The notes under the pieces are model-generated. The model had not been told where the DNA came from. It saw nothing but the letters and a program-made list of their open reading frames with translations, and did not search any database. Source: Streptomyces sp. NBC_00457 (GTDB lineage: Bacteria > Actinomycetota > Actinomycetes > Streptomycetales > Streptomycetaceae). Taken from it: a stretch of 64,000 nucleotides of DNA. The stretch spans positions 8,370,001 to 8,434,000 of the forward strand of contig NZ_CP107905.1 in NCBI RefSeq assembly GCF_036014015.1, given 5' to 3'. This document shows positions 38,074 through 45,614 of the stretch, piece by piece. The stretch's first letter is position 1, and each line of letters begins with the position of its first letter. Both the position numbers and the translations under genes were made by a program.

Positions 38074-38106
38074 AAGTCCCGCCCCTCGTCTGAGGGGCGG
38101 GACTTT
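38074..38106 (+). terminator. Terminator after protease 2
   Basis: AAGTCCCGCCCCTC (38074-38087), loop GTCT, GAGGGGCGGGACTT (38092-38105), followed by T and C. A perfect 14-bp stem. Confidence 0.9.
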
Positions 38107-38116
38107 CGCGCCCTAA

Positions 38117-38143
38117 GGGGCGCGGGGAACTGCGCGACCAGCC
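38117..38143 (+). repeat. Dispersed GGGGCGCGGGGAACTGCGCG repeat, copy 3
   Basis: Identical to copy 1 (11370-11396) over 27 bases. It follows GCGCCCTAA so that GCGCCC and GGGGCGC can pair. Located between the protease-2 terminator and the convergent ATPase gene. Confidence 0.8.
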
Positions 38144-38195
38144 ACGATGGTGCCGCAGACAACCGACGACAGATCGCGGCACATCCAGCGGAGCG

Positions 38196-39383
38196 TCACC
38201 GCTTGGGCCAGTACCACAGCGGTTCGTCCAGTGGGCCCTCTCGGCCTGCCACCTCCGTTTGTCCGAACTCCTTGATCAGCTCTATGGAGTTGACGTCCAG
38301 GCGATGGCGTATCGCGCCCTTGGTCAAGGCGTCGGCCAGTGGTCTTGCGTGGGTGACGACGATGATCTGGATGTCCTTCGTCGCGGTGAGGATCAGATCG
38401 GCGAGTGGGGGGATCAGGTCGGGGTGGAGGCTGGTCTCGGGCTCGTTGAGGACCAGGAGGGACGGCGGCCGGGGGGTGAGCAACGCGGCAGCCCAGAGCA
38501 GGTAGCGCAGGGTGCCGTCGGACAGTTCGGCCGCGGTGAGCGGGCGCAGCAGTCCGTGTTGGCGCAGGGCGAGTTCGAAGCGGCCGCCGTGGTTCATGAC
38601 CTCGACGCGGCTGCCGGGGAAGGCCGCGTCGACCGCCTCGTCCAGCGCCTCGCGGTGACCGACCTCGCGGATCGTCTGGAGCGCAGCCGCAAGGTCGGAG
38701 CCGTCGCCGCTGAGCACCGGCGTGCGGGTGCCGATCACGGCGGCGCGGGCCGGGGCGTGGGCGTCGGTGCGGACATGGTCGTAGAACCGCCAGGATCTGA
38801 TGAGTTCGCGCACCGCCAGCACGTCAGGCGCGTGCTGGGGGTCGGCCATTTCGCCGAGCATGCTGTCGTACGGCCGTAGCGTCCCGTGCACCCGGGACCA
38901 GCCGCCGCCCGCGCCGCGCACCTTCACGGCCGCCCCCGCGCGGTCCGAGAGGACGGCGGCGGGGCGCAGCACCGGCCCGCTCCAGATGCACTCGCGCTTG
39001 ATCTCCGGGTCGACGTCGAACATGGACGGCGGGCCTGCCGGGACCGGATACCCGAAGTCCATCGCATACCCGAACTCGTCTCCCGAGAAGCCAAGTTGCA
39101 GGCTGACCGGCCCCGAGCGGACGGTGCCCTGTACCGGATGGCGGCCCTCGCGCATCGCGCGGCTGGTCTTCTCGGGTCCCGCCCACAGCACCGACGGCAG
39201 CCCGCCCTCGCGCGCGAGAGCCGCGACGGCGCCGCCGCGCGCGGCCTCGGCCAGCAGCCGCAGGGAGCGGTACAGGCTGGACTTGCCCGTGCCGTTCGCA
39301 CCCGTGATCACGTTCAGTCTGTCCAGGGGCACGATCAGGCGACGCAGGGACCGGTAGTTCTCGACGGCGAGTGTGCGAAGCAT
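38196..39383 (-). CDS. RecF/AAA_21-type ATP-binding protein
   Basis: 395 residues with an SMC/ABC-type ATPase: Walker A ITGANGTGKSSLYRSLRLLA, signature LTAAELSDGTLRYLLWAAAL, Walker B LLVLNEPETSLHPDLIPPL, and switch His region VVTHARPLADAL. Head-to-tail in one chain with an insert, as in AAA_21/OLD-like proteins that occur alone or with a nuclease partner. No nuclease is adjacent. Role (DNA repair, phage defence) is not determinable. Confidence 0.85.
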   Translation of the reverse strand: MLRTLAVENYRSLRRLIVPLDRLNVITGANGTGKSSLYRSLRLLAEAARGGAVAALAREGGLPSVLWAGPEKTSRAMREGRHPVQGTVRSGPVSLQLGFSGDEFGYAMDFGYPVPAGPPSMFDVDPEIKRECIWSGPVLRPAAVLSDRAGAAVKVRGAGGGWSRVHGTLRPYDSMLGEMADPQHAPDVLAVRELIRSWRFYDHVRTDAHAPARAAVIGTRTPVLSGDGSDLAAALQTIREVGHREALDEAVDAAFPGSRVEVMNHGGRFELALRQHGLLRPLTAAELSDGTLRYLLWAAALLTPRPPSLLVLNEPETSLHPDLIPPLADLILTATKDIQIIVVTHARPLADALTKGAIRHRLDVNSIELIKEFGQTEVAGREGPLDEPLWYWPKR

Positions 39384-39423
39384 GTGTCCAGGCTTGCAGA
39401 CGGGACTGACAATGGCCCCTGCG

Positions 39424-40437
39424 TCAGCCTGCCGCCCGCCGCCGTCGGAACGTCGCCGCGGCCATCGTGATCGCGATCCCGGCCGCCGCCCACGCCGACA
39501 GCACCAGCAGCGATGCCGTCGTGTCGTTGCCCTTGAAGTACGCGATGGAGCGCGCCGCCCACGTCCCCGCGCCCGGCGGCAGCGCGGGGCCGATCGCCTG
39601 CCAGAAGGGCGGCAGCATCGGCAGCGGGAAGGCGCCGCCCGCGCTCGGGTTGCCCGCGATCACCACGATGAGGATCGCGAGGCCGACGCCGACGATCCCG
39701 AAGACGCCCTGGAGCGCGAGCGTGGCCGCCCCTACGGCGAACGTGATCAGCGCGCCGAGCCCCCAGAGGGCCGCCACGCTCCCGGGCAGGGCACCCAGGA
39801 TCGGCCCGACGATGACCGCTCCGCCGAGCCCTCCGACGATCGACACCAGCGCCATGACGGCCAGCCGGATCGCCGCGCGGCGCGGGTCGGCGGGCCGGGC
39901 GCCGGAGCTGATCGCCAGGATCGAGGCGCACAGATAGCCGCCGACGCACCAGCCGACGACGAGGTAGAAGGACGACAGCCCGTCGAAGTCCTGGAGCGAG
40001 GCGGGGGCCACGTCGACGACCCTGACCGTGCGCTGCTCGGCCTTCTCCAGGGTGGTGGTGATCGTCTCCAGGGCGGTGGCGAGGACAGTGCCACCGCCGG
40101 TCGCGACCAGGAGCGTGTCCGTCGTCCCCGCCGGGTCGATGATCAGCGCACCGTCGATGTCCCGGTTCAGGATCTGCTCGCGCGCCGTCGCCGCGTCGGC
40201 CACCGCGCGCGGGTCCAGGGGAGAGCCGGGCAGCCGCTCCAGCCGGGTCACCGCCTGCTCGGCCGCGACCTGGGGTGCGACCACCCCGAAGGGCACGTCC
40301 TTGGGCTTCGGGTCGTGCAGTGCGCCTACGTAGGAGGCGATGAACAGCAGTTGGAGGGCGATCACTCCGATGACCAGCAGGGTGGCTCTTGGGGTGACGG
40401 CGTCCTTCACCTCGGAGAGGAAGCTGTTCCGTGTCAT
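39424..40437 (-). CDS. DUF3533-like/ABC-2-type membrane protein
   Basis: 337 residues: a TM helix (LLVIGVIALQLLFIASYVGA), an extracytoplasmic domain (VPFGVVAPQVAAEQAVTRLE, IDGALIIDPAGTTDTLLVAT) and five further TM helices ending with ASLLVLSAWAAAGIAITMAA. This layout matches YhgE/DUF3533-type proteins related to ABC-2 permeases. No ATPase partner is adjacent apart from the unrelated RecF-like gene. Function unknown. Confidence 0.75.
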   Translation of the reverse strand: MTRNSFLSEVKDAVTPRATLLVIGVIALQLLFIASYVGALHDPKPKDVPFGVVAPQVAAEQAVTRLERLPGSPLDPRAVADAATAREQILNRDIDGALIIDPAGTTDTLLVATGGGTVLATALETITTTLEKAEQRTVRVVDVAPASLQDFDGLSSFYLVVGWCVGGYLCASILAISSGARPADPRRAAIRLAVMALVSIVGGLGGAVIVGPILGALPGSVAALWGLGALITFAVGAATLALQGVFGIVGVGLAILIVVIAGNPSAGGAFPLPMLPPFWQAIGPALPPGAGTWAARSIAYFKGNDTTASLLVLSAWAAAGIAITMAAATFRRRRAAG

Positions 40438-40672
40438 GCCCCCACGGTCCGAGGGGGTGGGCGTTTCCGCAGGTGGGGTGCGGCCGAATGGGTGCCGTAC
40501 ACATGTTCTTCATCATCGTTACCTGTTCGAGATCTTCTGTGGCTCACGCTGTGCTTGGGGTGCCCGTTACATTTGGGGCTCCGGGGGACCTCAACGTTGT
40601 TGACCACAGCGGAAGTTGATCCTCCGTCAGTTCCTTCACAGCCGTACAGCTGAACGCTCGGGGGAAAGCGCT
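40438..40672 (+). promoter_or_regulatory. Intergenic region upstream of the tail module
   Basis: No gene. It must hold the promoter for the tail module and for the divergent membrane-protein gene. Composition is less GC-rich at 40500-40620 (GTTCTTCATCATCGTTACCT). The left copy of a 14-bp direct repeat lies at 40462-40475. A search by eye for GAACNNNNGTTC LexA boxes found none. Confidence 0.5.
40462..40475 (+). repeat. 14-bp direct repeat, left of tail module
   Basis: CGTTTCCGCAGGTG, identical to 49032-49045 immediately after the last tail gene. The pair brackets the tail genes. It could be a trace of integration (att-like), a shared regulatory site or chance. Confidence 0.55.
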
Positions 40673-40843
40673 GTGCAGAAAATCCAGCTGACCTACTGGT
40701 GGAACGGGCACGAGCCGGGGGATGTCGTCGAGGTCGACGACCCGACCGCGCGCGGAGTGCTCGGTGTGATCGCGCGGCCCGTGCCGGAGACTGAGGCGGA
40801 AGCCGAGGCCGAGCGGGACAGCGAGCCGGAGCTCCGGGGATGA
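40673..40843 (+). CDS. Small phage-like protein, first gene of tail module
   Basis: 56 residues, GTG after GGGGGAAAGCGCT. The first half (QKIQLTYWWNGHEPGDVVEV) looks like the small beta-type protein often found before tail terminator genes in actinophages; the C-terminus is acidic. Stop overlaps the next ATG. Product unknown. Confidence 0.62.
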   Translation: MQKIQLTYWWNGHEPGDVVEVDDPTARGVLGVIARPVPETEAEAEAERDSEPELRG

Positions 40844-41247
40844 GCGAGCCGTACATCACCTTTCCTGACGTGGAGCAGCTGGTCGTCGATCTCCTGAAGG
40901 ACCGTAGTGAGCTGGCCGGTGTCCTGGTGGACGTCCAGCCGCCCTCCGGGTTCGACGGTTCGCAGCGTGCCGTGCTGGTCTCCCGGGTCGGCGGGGCGTG
41001 GGCGGAGGATCCCCGGCTCGACAATCCACTGGTCGATCTCGAGGTGTACGGGCCGTCCAAGGCCGCGGCCCATACCGTCTCCCTCGTCGCCCGCGCTCTG
41101 ATGCTCCAGCTCAGGGGAGCGGTGCACGGCGCGGCGACCGTCGTGGACGTCGTCGAGGAGGACGGGCCGCGCTGGCTGCCCGACTACCGGCACGCCACCG
41201 CCAACCGCTATGTCTCGACCACCCGGCTGGTGGTCCGCCCGGCCTGA
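40840..41247 (+). CDS. Phage tail terminator-like protein
   Basis: 135 residues. The pattern (VEQLVVDLLKDRSELAGVLV, VLVSRVGGAWAEDPRLDNPL, VDLEVYGPSKAAAHTVSLVA, RALMLQLRG) matches siphovirus tail terminator/neck proteins, which cap the tube at the head end. No head genes are present, so in this module it would close the proximal end of the tail. ATG overlaps the upstream stop. Confidence 0.75.
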   Translation: MSEPYITFPDVEQLVVDLLKDRSELAGVLVDVQPPSGFDGSQRAVLVSRVGGAWAEDPRLDNPLVDLEVYGPSKAAAHTVSLVARALMLQLRGAVHGAATVVDVVEEDGPRWLPDYRHATANRYVSTTRLVVRPA

Positions 41248-41331
41248 GCCGGTTCCCTCGTACGTCCCCTCAGCGCCTGGTGCGCACCACATCCGTAGCA
41301 CGTCATGTCCATCTCCCACCAAGGAGCAGTG

Positions 41332-41907
41332 ATGGCCGGAACGAACGCCAAGGAGATCCGGGTCGCGGGCAGCGGCCGGGTCCTCATCGCCCCGCTCGCC
41401 ACCGAACCGCCCGCCGACACCGGTGCGGCGTGGGGTGCCGGGTGGAAGGACCTCGGCTACACCACCACCGACGGGGTCAAGATCTCCAAGAAGGACAAGC
41501 TGGACCCCGTGGACACCTGGCAGAGCGTCAGCTCGGCGAGGTTCGTCTACTCCGACCGCGACCTCAGCTTCAAGTTTCAGCTGCTCCAGCTGAACGAGGA
41601 CACCCTCCCCTTCTTCTTCGGCGGCGGGAAGGTGACGGAGACGGCGACCGGGTCCGGCCTCTACAAGTACGAGATGGCGGCCGAGCCGAAGTTCGACGAG
41701 CGGATGCTGGGGCTGGAGTTCACCGACGGGGACGAGGTGACGTATCGCATGATCGTCGCCCGTGGCCAGGTGACCGAGACGGAGGAGATCGCCCTCGTCC
41801 GCACCGCCCCCGTGAAGCTGGGCGTCACCTTCACGGCGCTGGCGACGGTGGACGACGCGCCGCTGGCGACGTTCCTGATGAAGGACCCGAGCTTCAGCGC
41901 GGCCTGA
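41332..41907 (+). CDS. Major tail tube protein
   Basis: 191 residues; ATG 41332 follows AAGGAGCAGTG. The N-terminus (AKEIRVAGSGRVLIAPLATE), middle (DLSFKFQLLQLNEDTLPFFF) and C-terminus (VKLGVTFTALATVDDAPLAT) fit the beta-barrel tube subunit of non-contractile tails. Followed by the two-frame chaperone gene, the invariable order in siphophages. Confidence 0.82.
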   Translation: MAGTNAKEIRVAGSGRVLIAPLATEPPADTGAAWGAGWKDLGYTTTDGVKISKKDKLDPVDTWQSVSSARFVYSDRDLSFKFQLLQLNEDTLPFFFGGGKVTETATGSGLYKYEMAAEPKFDERMLGLEFTDGDEVTYRMIVARGQVTETEEIALVRTAPVKLGVTFTALATVDDAPLATFLMKDPSFSAA

Positions 41908-41965
41908 CCGATTCCCCTTCTTTCTAGTACTTTCCAGTTCTTTCCAGCTAGGAGCCCTACGCGCC

Positions 41966-42256
41966 ATGGCCCGTTTCAACGTCAACGCCGCCCGTGCCCA
42001 GCGTCTCGAAACCCTCGGGAAGGACTGGGAGTTCGAGGTGGACAGCGATGTGTTCCACCTGCCGACCGAGTTCCCGCGCAGCATCGCCAAGCAGATCGCG
42101 GCGCTGGACGACAACGACATCGACGGCCTGCTGGCGCTGCTGCTCGGGCCCGAGCAGTTCGAGCGGCTGGGCAAGTACGACATCAGCGTCCAGGACGTCT
42201 CCGCGATCCTGGAGGCGTACGGCAGCGAGACGGGCATGACGCTGGGGGAAGGCTGA
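41966..42256 (+). CDS. Tail assembly chaperone, short form
   Basis: 96 residues (gpG-like). Helical and acidic (IAKQIAALDDNDIDGLLALL, EQFERLGKYDISVQDVSAIL). The gene ends in GGGGGAA-GGC-TGA. In siphophages a fraction of ribosomes slips -1 to make a longer chaperone that coats the tape measure. Here the downstream frame is open, see next entries. Confidence 0.8.
   Translation: MARFNVNAARAQRLETLGKDWEFEVDSDVFHLPTEFPRSIAKQIAALDDNDIDGLLALLLGPEQFERLGKYDISVQDVSAILEAYGSETGMTLGEG
42244..42250 (+). promoter_or_regulatory. Programmed -1 frameshift site GGGGGAA
   Basis: Heptamer G-GGG-GAA, read in the zero frame as CTG GGG GAA GGC TGA. The Gly tRNA on GGG can re-pair one base back without mismatch. It lies one sense codon before the stop of the short chaperone and opens a 420-base frame. 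Confidence 0.7.
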
Positions 42257-42669
42257 GCCTCGGCGCGCTGGTCGACGAGCACGCCGAGGCCCTGGAGGCG
42301 GACCTGCTCCGCCACTACGGTGTCGACCTCCTCGACTGGCACCGGGGCCGCCTCTCCTCCCGCCGCCTGCGCGTCCTGACGGAACACCTGCCCGCCGACT
42401 CGTCCTTCGCCCGGGCGGTCCATGGCGAACAGGCGGACTGGACGGTCACGGATCATCTGCTGGCGGCGGTCGTCGACCAACTCGCGGTCGCCAACTGGAT
42501 GTTCGCGACAGTCAACCGGGACGAGGACACGGAGCCGGCGCCTTATCCGGAGCCGGTGCCGCGGCCGGGGGACGGCAGTTCCGAGGACCCTGAGCAGGAA
42601 CCTCGGCCGACTGCGGAGCAAGGGGCGTCGGCAGCGCAGATCGTGGCCTTCCTGAGTTCACCGAGTTGA
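42250..42669 (+). CDS. Tail assembly chaperone, -1 frameshifted extension
   Basis: About 139 residues in the -1 frame from the slippery site to TGA 42667-42669, with no start codon at its beginning, so it should be made only as a fusion of about 234 residues with the upstream protein. The extension begins helical (ALVDEHAEALEADLLRHYGV, DLLDWHRGRLSSRRLRVLTE) as in gpGT-type tails, includes AVVDQLAVANWMFATVNRDE and ends in a Pro/Glu-rich tail. The overlap pattern and position before the tape measure are those of siphophage chaperones. Confidence 0.75.
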   Translation, partial: RLSLGALVDEHAEALEADLLRHYGVDLLDWHRGRLSSRRLRVLTEHLPADSSFARAVHGEQADWTVTDHLLAAVVDQLAVANWMFATVNRDEDTEPAPYPEPVPRPGDGSSEDPEQEPRPTAEQGASAAQIVAFLSSPS

Positions 42670-42682
42670 GAGGAGCCAGTGC

Positions 42683-43525
42683 GTGGCTGAGGACATCAAG
42701 GTCCTGGTCGAGAGGCTGACCGCTCGGGTCTCGACCCTGGAGGGCACGGAGAATTTCGCCGCGCGCTTCAAGGCACAGTTCGCGGACGCCTCGCGTGTTC
42801 CGACGGAGTTCAAGGAGGCGGTTCGAGGCGAGATCGCCGCCCTGAAGGCGCAGGAGGACGCCGAGCATGTGAGTTCCGCCAATGTGGCCATGAAGGCCGA
42901 GTCCACCGGGCTGAACCTGGCCGGGAACTTCGCCAAGGTCGAAGGGAACTTCCTGGCCGTCCAGGCTGACGTGATCAGGGTGGACGCGGTCCTGAAGGAC
43001 TTTGTGCTCAACAGGATGGAGACCAAGCGCACGGTCGACCAGTTGAAGGCGCTGAACCTGGCCGGCCCGGCGGACACCAAAAAGGCCATCATGGACATGG
43101 TCGACCCGGTGAACATGCTCAAGCGGATCAGGGACCTCGAAGAGGAAAAGGCGACGAAGAAGAGCGTCGGCGCCATGCAGCAGCAGGTGGACGGCGCCCA
43201 CGTCAAAGCGAACAAGATTCGTGAACTGCTCAATCGGGAACCGGATCTGCCCCGCATGCGAAAAGACCTCGTCAAACTCGAGAAGAGCGCGGCTTGGGCG
43301 AAGAACCGGATAGAGAAGCTGACAGGTTCGAAAGATTCGGCGACGGACCAGACCAAGAAGCGGCAGGGCGGTAAGGACATACCGAACGTCCACCAGTTGG
43401 AGCGCCAGGAGAAGCAACTCAGGGCGACCATCGTGAGGTTCGTCCGCCTGGTGGAGTTGGCCGCCCCCGAGATGAAGTCGTTTTCCAGTCAGATAAGCGC
43501 GATCGAGCGGGAGTTGCAGAGATGA
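42683..43525 (+). CDS. Coiled-coil protein between chaperone and tape measure
   Basis: 280 residues, Lys/Glu/Ala-rich and almost wholly helical (LVERLTARVSTLEGTENFAA, RIRDLEEEKATKKSVGAMQQ, RMRKDLVKLEKSAAWAKNRI). More AAA, AAG and TTC codons than the neighbours, giving lower third-position GC, so it may be newer in the module. GTG after AGAGGAGCC. Coupled to the tape measure (ATGA). It could be a tape-measure N-terminal part split off by an interruption, or a cargo or inner-tube protein. Not recognised. Confidence 0.6.
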   Translation: MAEDIKVLVERLTARVSTLEGTENFAARFKAQFADASRVPTEFKEAVRGEIAALKAQEDAEHVSSANVAMKAESTGLNLAGNFAKVEGNFLAVQADVIRVDAVLKDFVLNRMETKRTVDQLKALNLAGPADTKKAIMDMVDPVNMLKRIRDLEEEKATKKSVGAMQQQVDGAHVKANKIRELLNREPDLPRMRKDLVKLEKSAAWAKNRIEKLTGSKDSATDQTKKRQGGKDIPNVHQLERQEKQLRATIVRFVRLVELAAPEMKSFSSQISAIERELQR

Positions 43526-43773
43526 GAACCGCACTGGTCCAGGCCACCGGCGCGCTCACTCGCTTCCGGACCGCCCTGACCCAGACGAGTACGGCCGGAA
43601 ACCGGCTGCGGACCGCAGCGACCGGCACCACCGGTTCGGTCGACCGGCTCAGGAGTGCCGCGACGCAGGCGAGCACCGCCACCGGGCGGCTGCGGACCGC
43701 CGCCACCCAGGCGAGCGGTGGGCTCAATCAGATGCGGACGGCCGCCACCCGGGCCTCTGCCGATGTCCAGCGG
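43522..43773 (+). repeat. 42-bp tandem repeat coding six 14-residue units in the tape measure
   Basis: Units start at about 42-base steps from 43522. The amino acid pattern is LRTAATQASGGLNQ-like with Arg at positions 2 and often 14, and Ala/Thr/Ser between; the DNA is diverged but in phase. A 14-residue (two-heptad) period suggests a helical or coiled-coil rod. Confidence 0.75.
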
Positions 43774-44721
43774 GCGGGGCGGAGCGCGGCGTCGGGCGGT
43801 GGGCTGTTCTCCCGGTTCAGCCAGGGGCTGCGGACCGCCACCACCGCTCAGCGGGGGCTCAACACAGCGATGAAGGCCAACATCCTCGGTGCCGTCCTCG
43901 CGCTCATCCTGCCGCTCATCACCAAGCTCGTCGAGATGGCGATGCAGTCGAAGACTGTGCAGGCCGTGGTGCAGGCGGCGTTCAAGATTATCGGGCAGGT
44001 GGTGGGGACGGTCATGAAGGGGGCGTCGGTCGCCATCAACTGGCTGATCGATGCCGGGAAGAGCGTGGTCAATTGGCTGAAGGCCAACTGGCCGTTGCTC
44101 GTGGCGATTCTGACCGGTCCGGTGGGGATCGCCGTGCTGGCGATAGTGAAGCACTGGGACCGGATCAAAGAGGCGGTCGGGACGGTGCGCGACTGGATCG
44201 TCGACAAGTGGAACGCCGTAGTTGATTTTCTGCGGGGGGTTCCCGGGAAGATCTGGGGCTTCTTCGCCGAACTGCCCGACCGGCTGATGGGTCTGGGCGG
44301 CGACCTCGTCATGGGGCTCATCAACGGCATCAAGAACTCGGCCTCTGCCCTTCTCAACACCGTGAAGAACTTCATCATCAACACCATTCCCGGGCCCATC
44401 CGCAGCATCCTCGGCATCTCGTCGCCGTCCAAGGTGATGATGGGCTTCGGCGGTGACGTCGGCGAAGGTCTCGCGCTGGGCATGGAGGGCGCCGGGAACC
44501 GAGTGGCGGGGGCCGCCGGGCGGCTCGCCACCGCCACCGCGCGGAGTGCGATCGGACCCGGTTACAGCCTCGCCGGAGTCGCCGCCCGCTCGGGGGCCCG
44601 TCCCGGTGGCGCCACCGCGGCCTCCCCGGTCACCGTCAATGTCCATCCCCGCCCCGGACAGTCCGAGTACGAGATCGGCCGTATCACCGCCCGTGAACTC
44701 GCCTGGGCGGCCAAGCGATGA
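43522..44721 (+). CDS. Tape-measure protein, unusually short
   Basis: 399 residues. The N-terminus has six 14-residue repeats of the form (L/M/F)RTAATQAS....R (residues 1-84). The middle is hydrophobic (ILGAVLALILPLITKLVEMA; WPLLVAILTGPVGIAVLAIV) and the end has the classic tape-measure block LGISSPSKVMMGFGGDVGEG. Tail length is set by this protein at about 0.15 nm per residue, so the predicted tail is only about 60 nm. ATG overlaps the preceding stop; stop overlaps the next ATG. Confidence 0.85.
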   Translation: MRTALVQATGALTRFRTALTQTSTAGNRLRTAATGTTGSVDRLRSAATQASTATGRLRTAATQASGGLNQMRTAATRASADVQRAGRSAASGGGLFSRFSQGLRTATTAQRGLNTAMKANILGAVLALILPLITKLVEMAMQSKTVQAVVQAAFKIIGQVVGTVMKGASVAINWLIDAGKSVVNWLKANWPLLVAILTGPVGIAVLAIVKHWDRIKEAVGTVRDWIVDKWNAVVDFLRGVPGKIWGFFAELPDRLMGLGGDLVMGLINGIKNSASALLNTVKNFIINTIPGPIRSILGISSPSKVMMGFGGDVGEGLALGMEGAGNRVAGAAGRLATATARSAIGPGYSLAGVAARSGARPGGATAASPVTVNVHPRPGQSEYEIGRITARELAWAAKR

Positions 44722-45575
44722 GCGGGCGGCAGCTCCAGCAGCCGGTGTTCGAGGTGGACGGCTGGGCGGGGAACACCGTCGACGACTCCGGCGTCGAATG
44801 GTGGGTTACCAGCGAGCAGGGCTGGGCCGGCACCCCGCCCTTGCGGCTCACCCTGACCGACCGGCCCGAGCGGCACGGCGCGTTCGACGCCCCCTCCTAC
44901 CGCGGACCCCGCGTGATCACCCTGGAGGGCACCGCCGTGGTCCCCGACCGGGCGGCCCGCGAAGCGGCCAAGGACCGGCTGGCGGCCGTACTCGCCGACG
45001 GCAGTACGCTCACGCCGCTCGTCGTCACCGAACCGCACCGCACCCGGCGGGCGTTGGTCAGGCTCACCGCCGAGACGAAGATCGTCGACCGCAAGTCCGG
45101 CTTCGAGTTCTCCCTGACCATGACCGCGCCGGATCCGCTGCGGTACTCGTACGGGCTCAACACCAGTACCTGCCCGCTGCCTTCCTCCAGCGGTGGCGTC
45201 GTCTTTCCGCTCACCTTCCCCCTGGACTTCGGATCGGGCTCCTCCGGCGGCCGGCTGCTGCTGGAGAATCAGGGCACCGCCCCCACCTGGCCCGTGTGGC
45301 GGATCGGCGGGCCCTGCGTCCAGCCGGTGATCACCAACACCGCGACCGGCGAGGAACTCGCCTTCGAACTCACCCTCCAGGAAGGCGAGTTCCTGGTCAT
45401 CGACACCGACGCGCGCTCGGTCCTCCTCCAGGGCACCGCCTCCCGCCGCTCCGCGCTGCGGCCCGGCTCGGACTGGTTCCCGCTCCGGCCGGGCTCGACG
45501 CCTGTGCTCTTCCGCGCCCCCGACGACGCCCCGGCCGCCCGGCTGACCGCCGAATGGCGCGACGCCTGGCTCTGA
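44718..45575 (+). CDS. Distal tail (Dit-like) protein
   Basis: 285 residues. It has the N-terminal beta domain (VEWWVTSEQGWAGTPPLRLT, DAPSYRGPRVITLEGTAVVP) and a C-terminal galectin-like part (GRLLLENQGTAPTWPVWRIG, AFELTLQEGEFLVIDTDARS) typical of actinophage minor tail/Dit proteins that connect tube to tip. Four-base overlap with the tape measure. Confidence 0.78.
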   Translation: MSGRQLQQPVFEVDGWAGNTVDDSGVEWWVTSEQGWAGTPPLRLTLTDRPERHGAFDAPSYRGPRVITLEGTAVVPDRAAREAAKDRLAAVLADGSTLTPLVVTEPHRTRRALVRLTAETKIVDRKSGFEFSLTMTAPDPLRYSYGLNTSTCPLPSSSGGVVFPLTFPLDFGSGSSGGRLLLENQGTAPTWPVWRIGGPCVQPVITNTATGEELAFELTLQEGEFLVIDTDARSVLLQGTASRRSALRPGSDWFPLRPGSTPVLFRAPDDAPAARLTAEWRDAWL

Positions 45576-45614
45576 CCCCGCCCACCGAAAGAGCAACAGA
45601 AGGAACGCACCCGC

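Noticed and set aside
40438..40672. LexA box upstream of the tail module
   Set aside because: No GAACNNNNGTTC motif was found by eye in this region.
43522..43773. CRISPR-like repeat array
   Set aside because: The 42-bp periodicity is coding, diverged and without spacers; it is a protein repeat.
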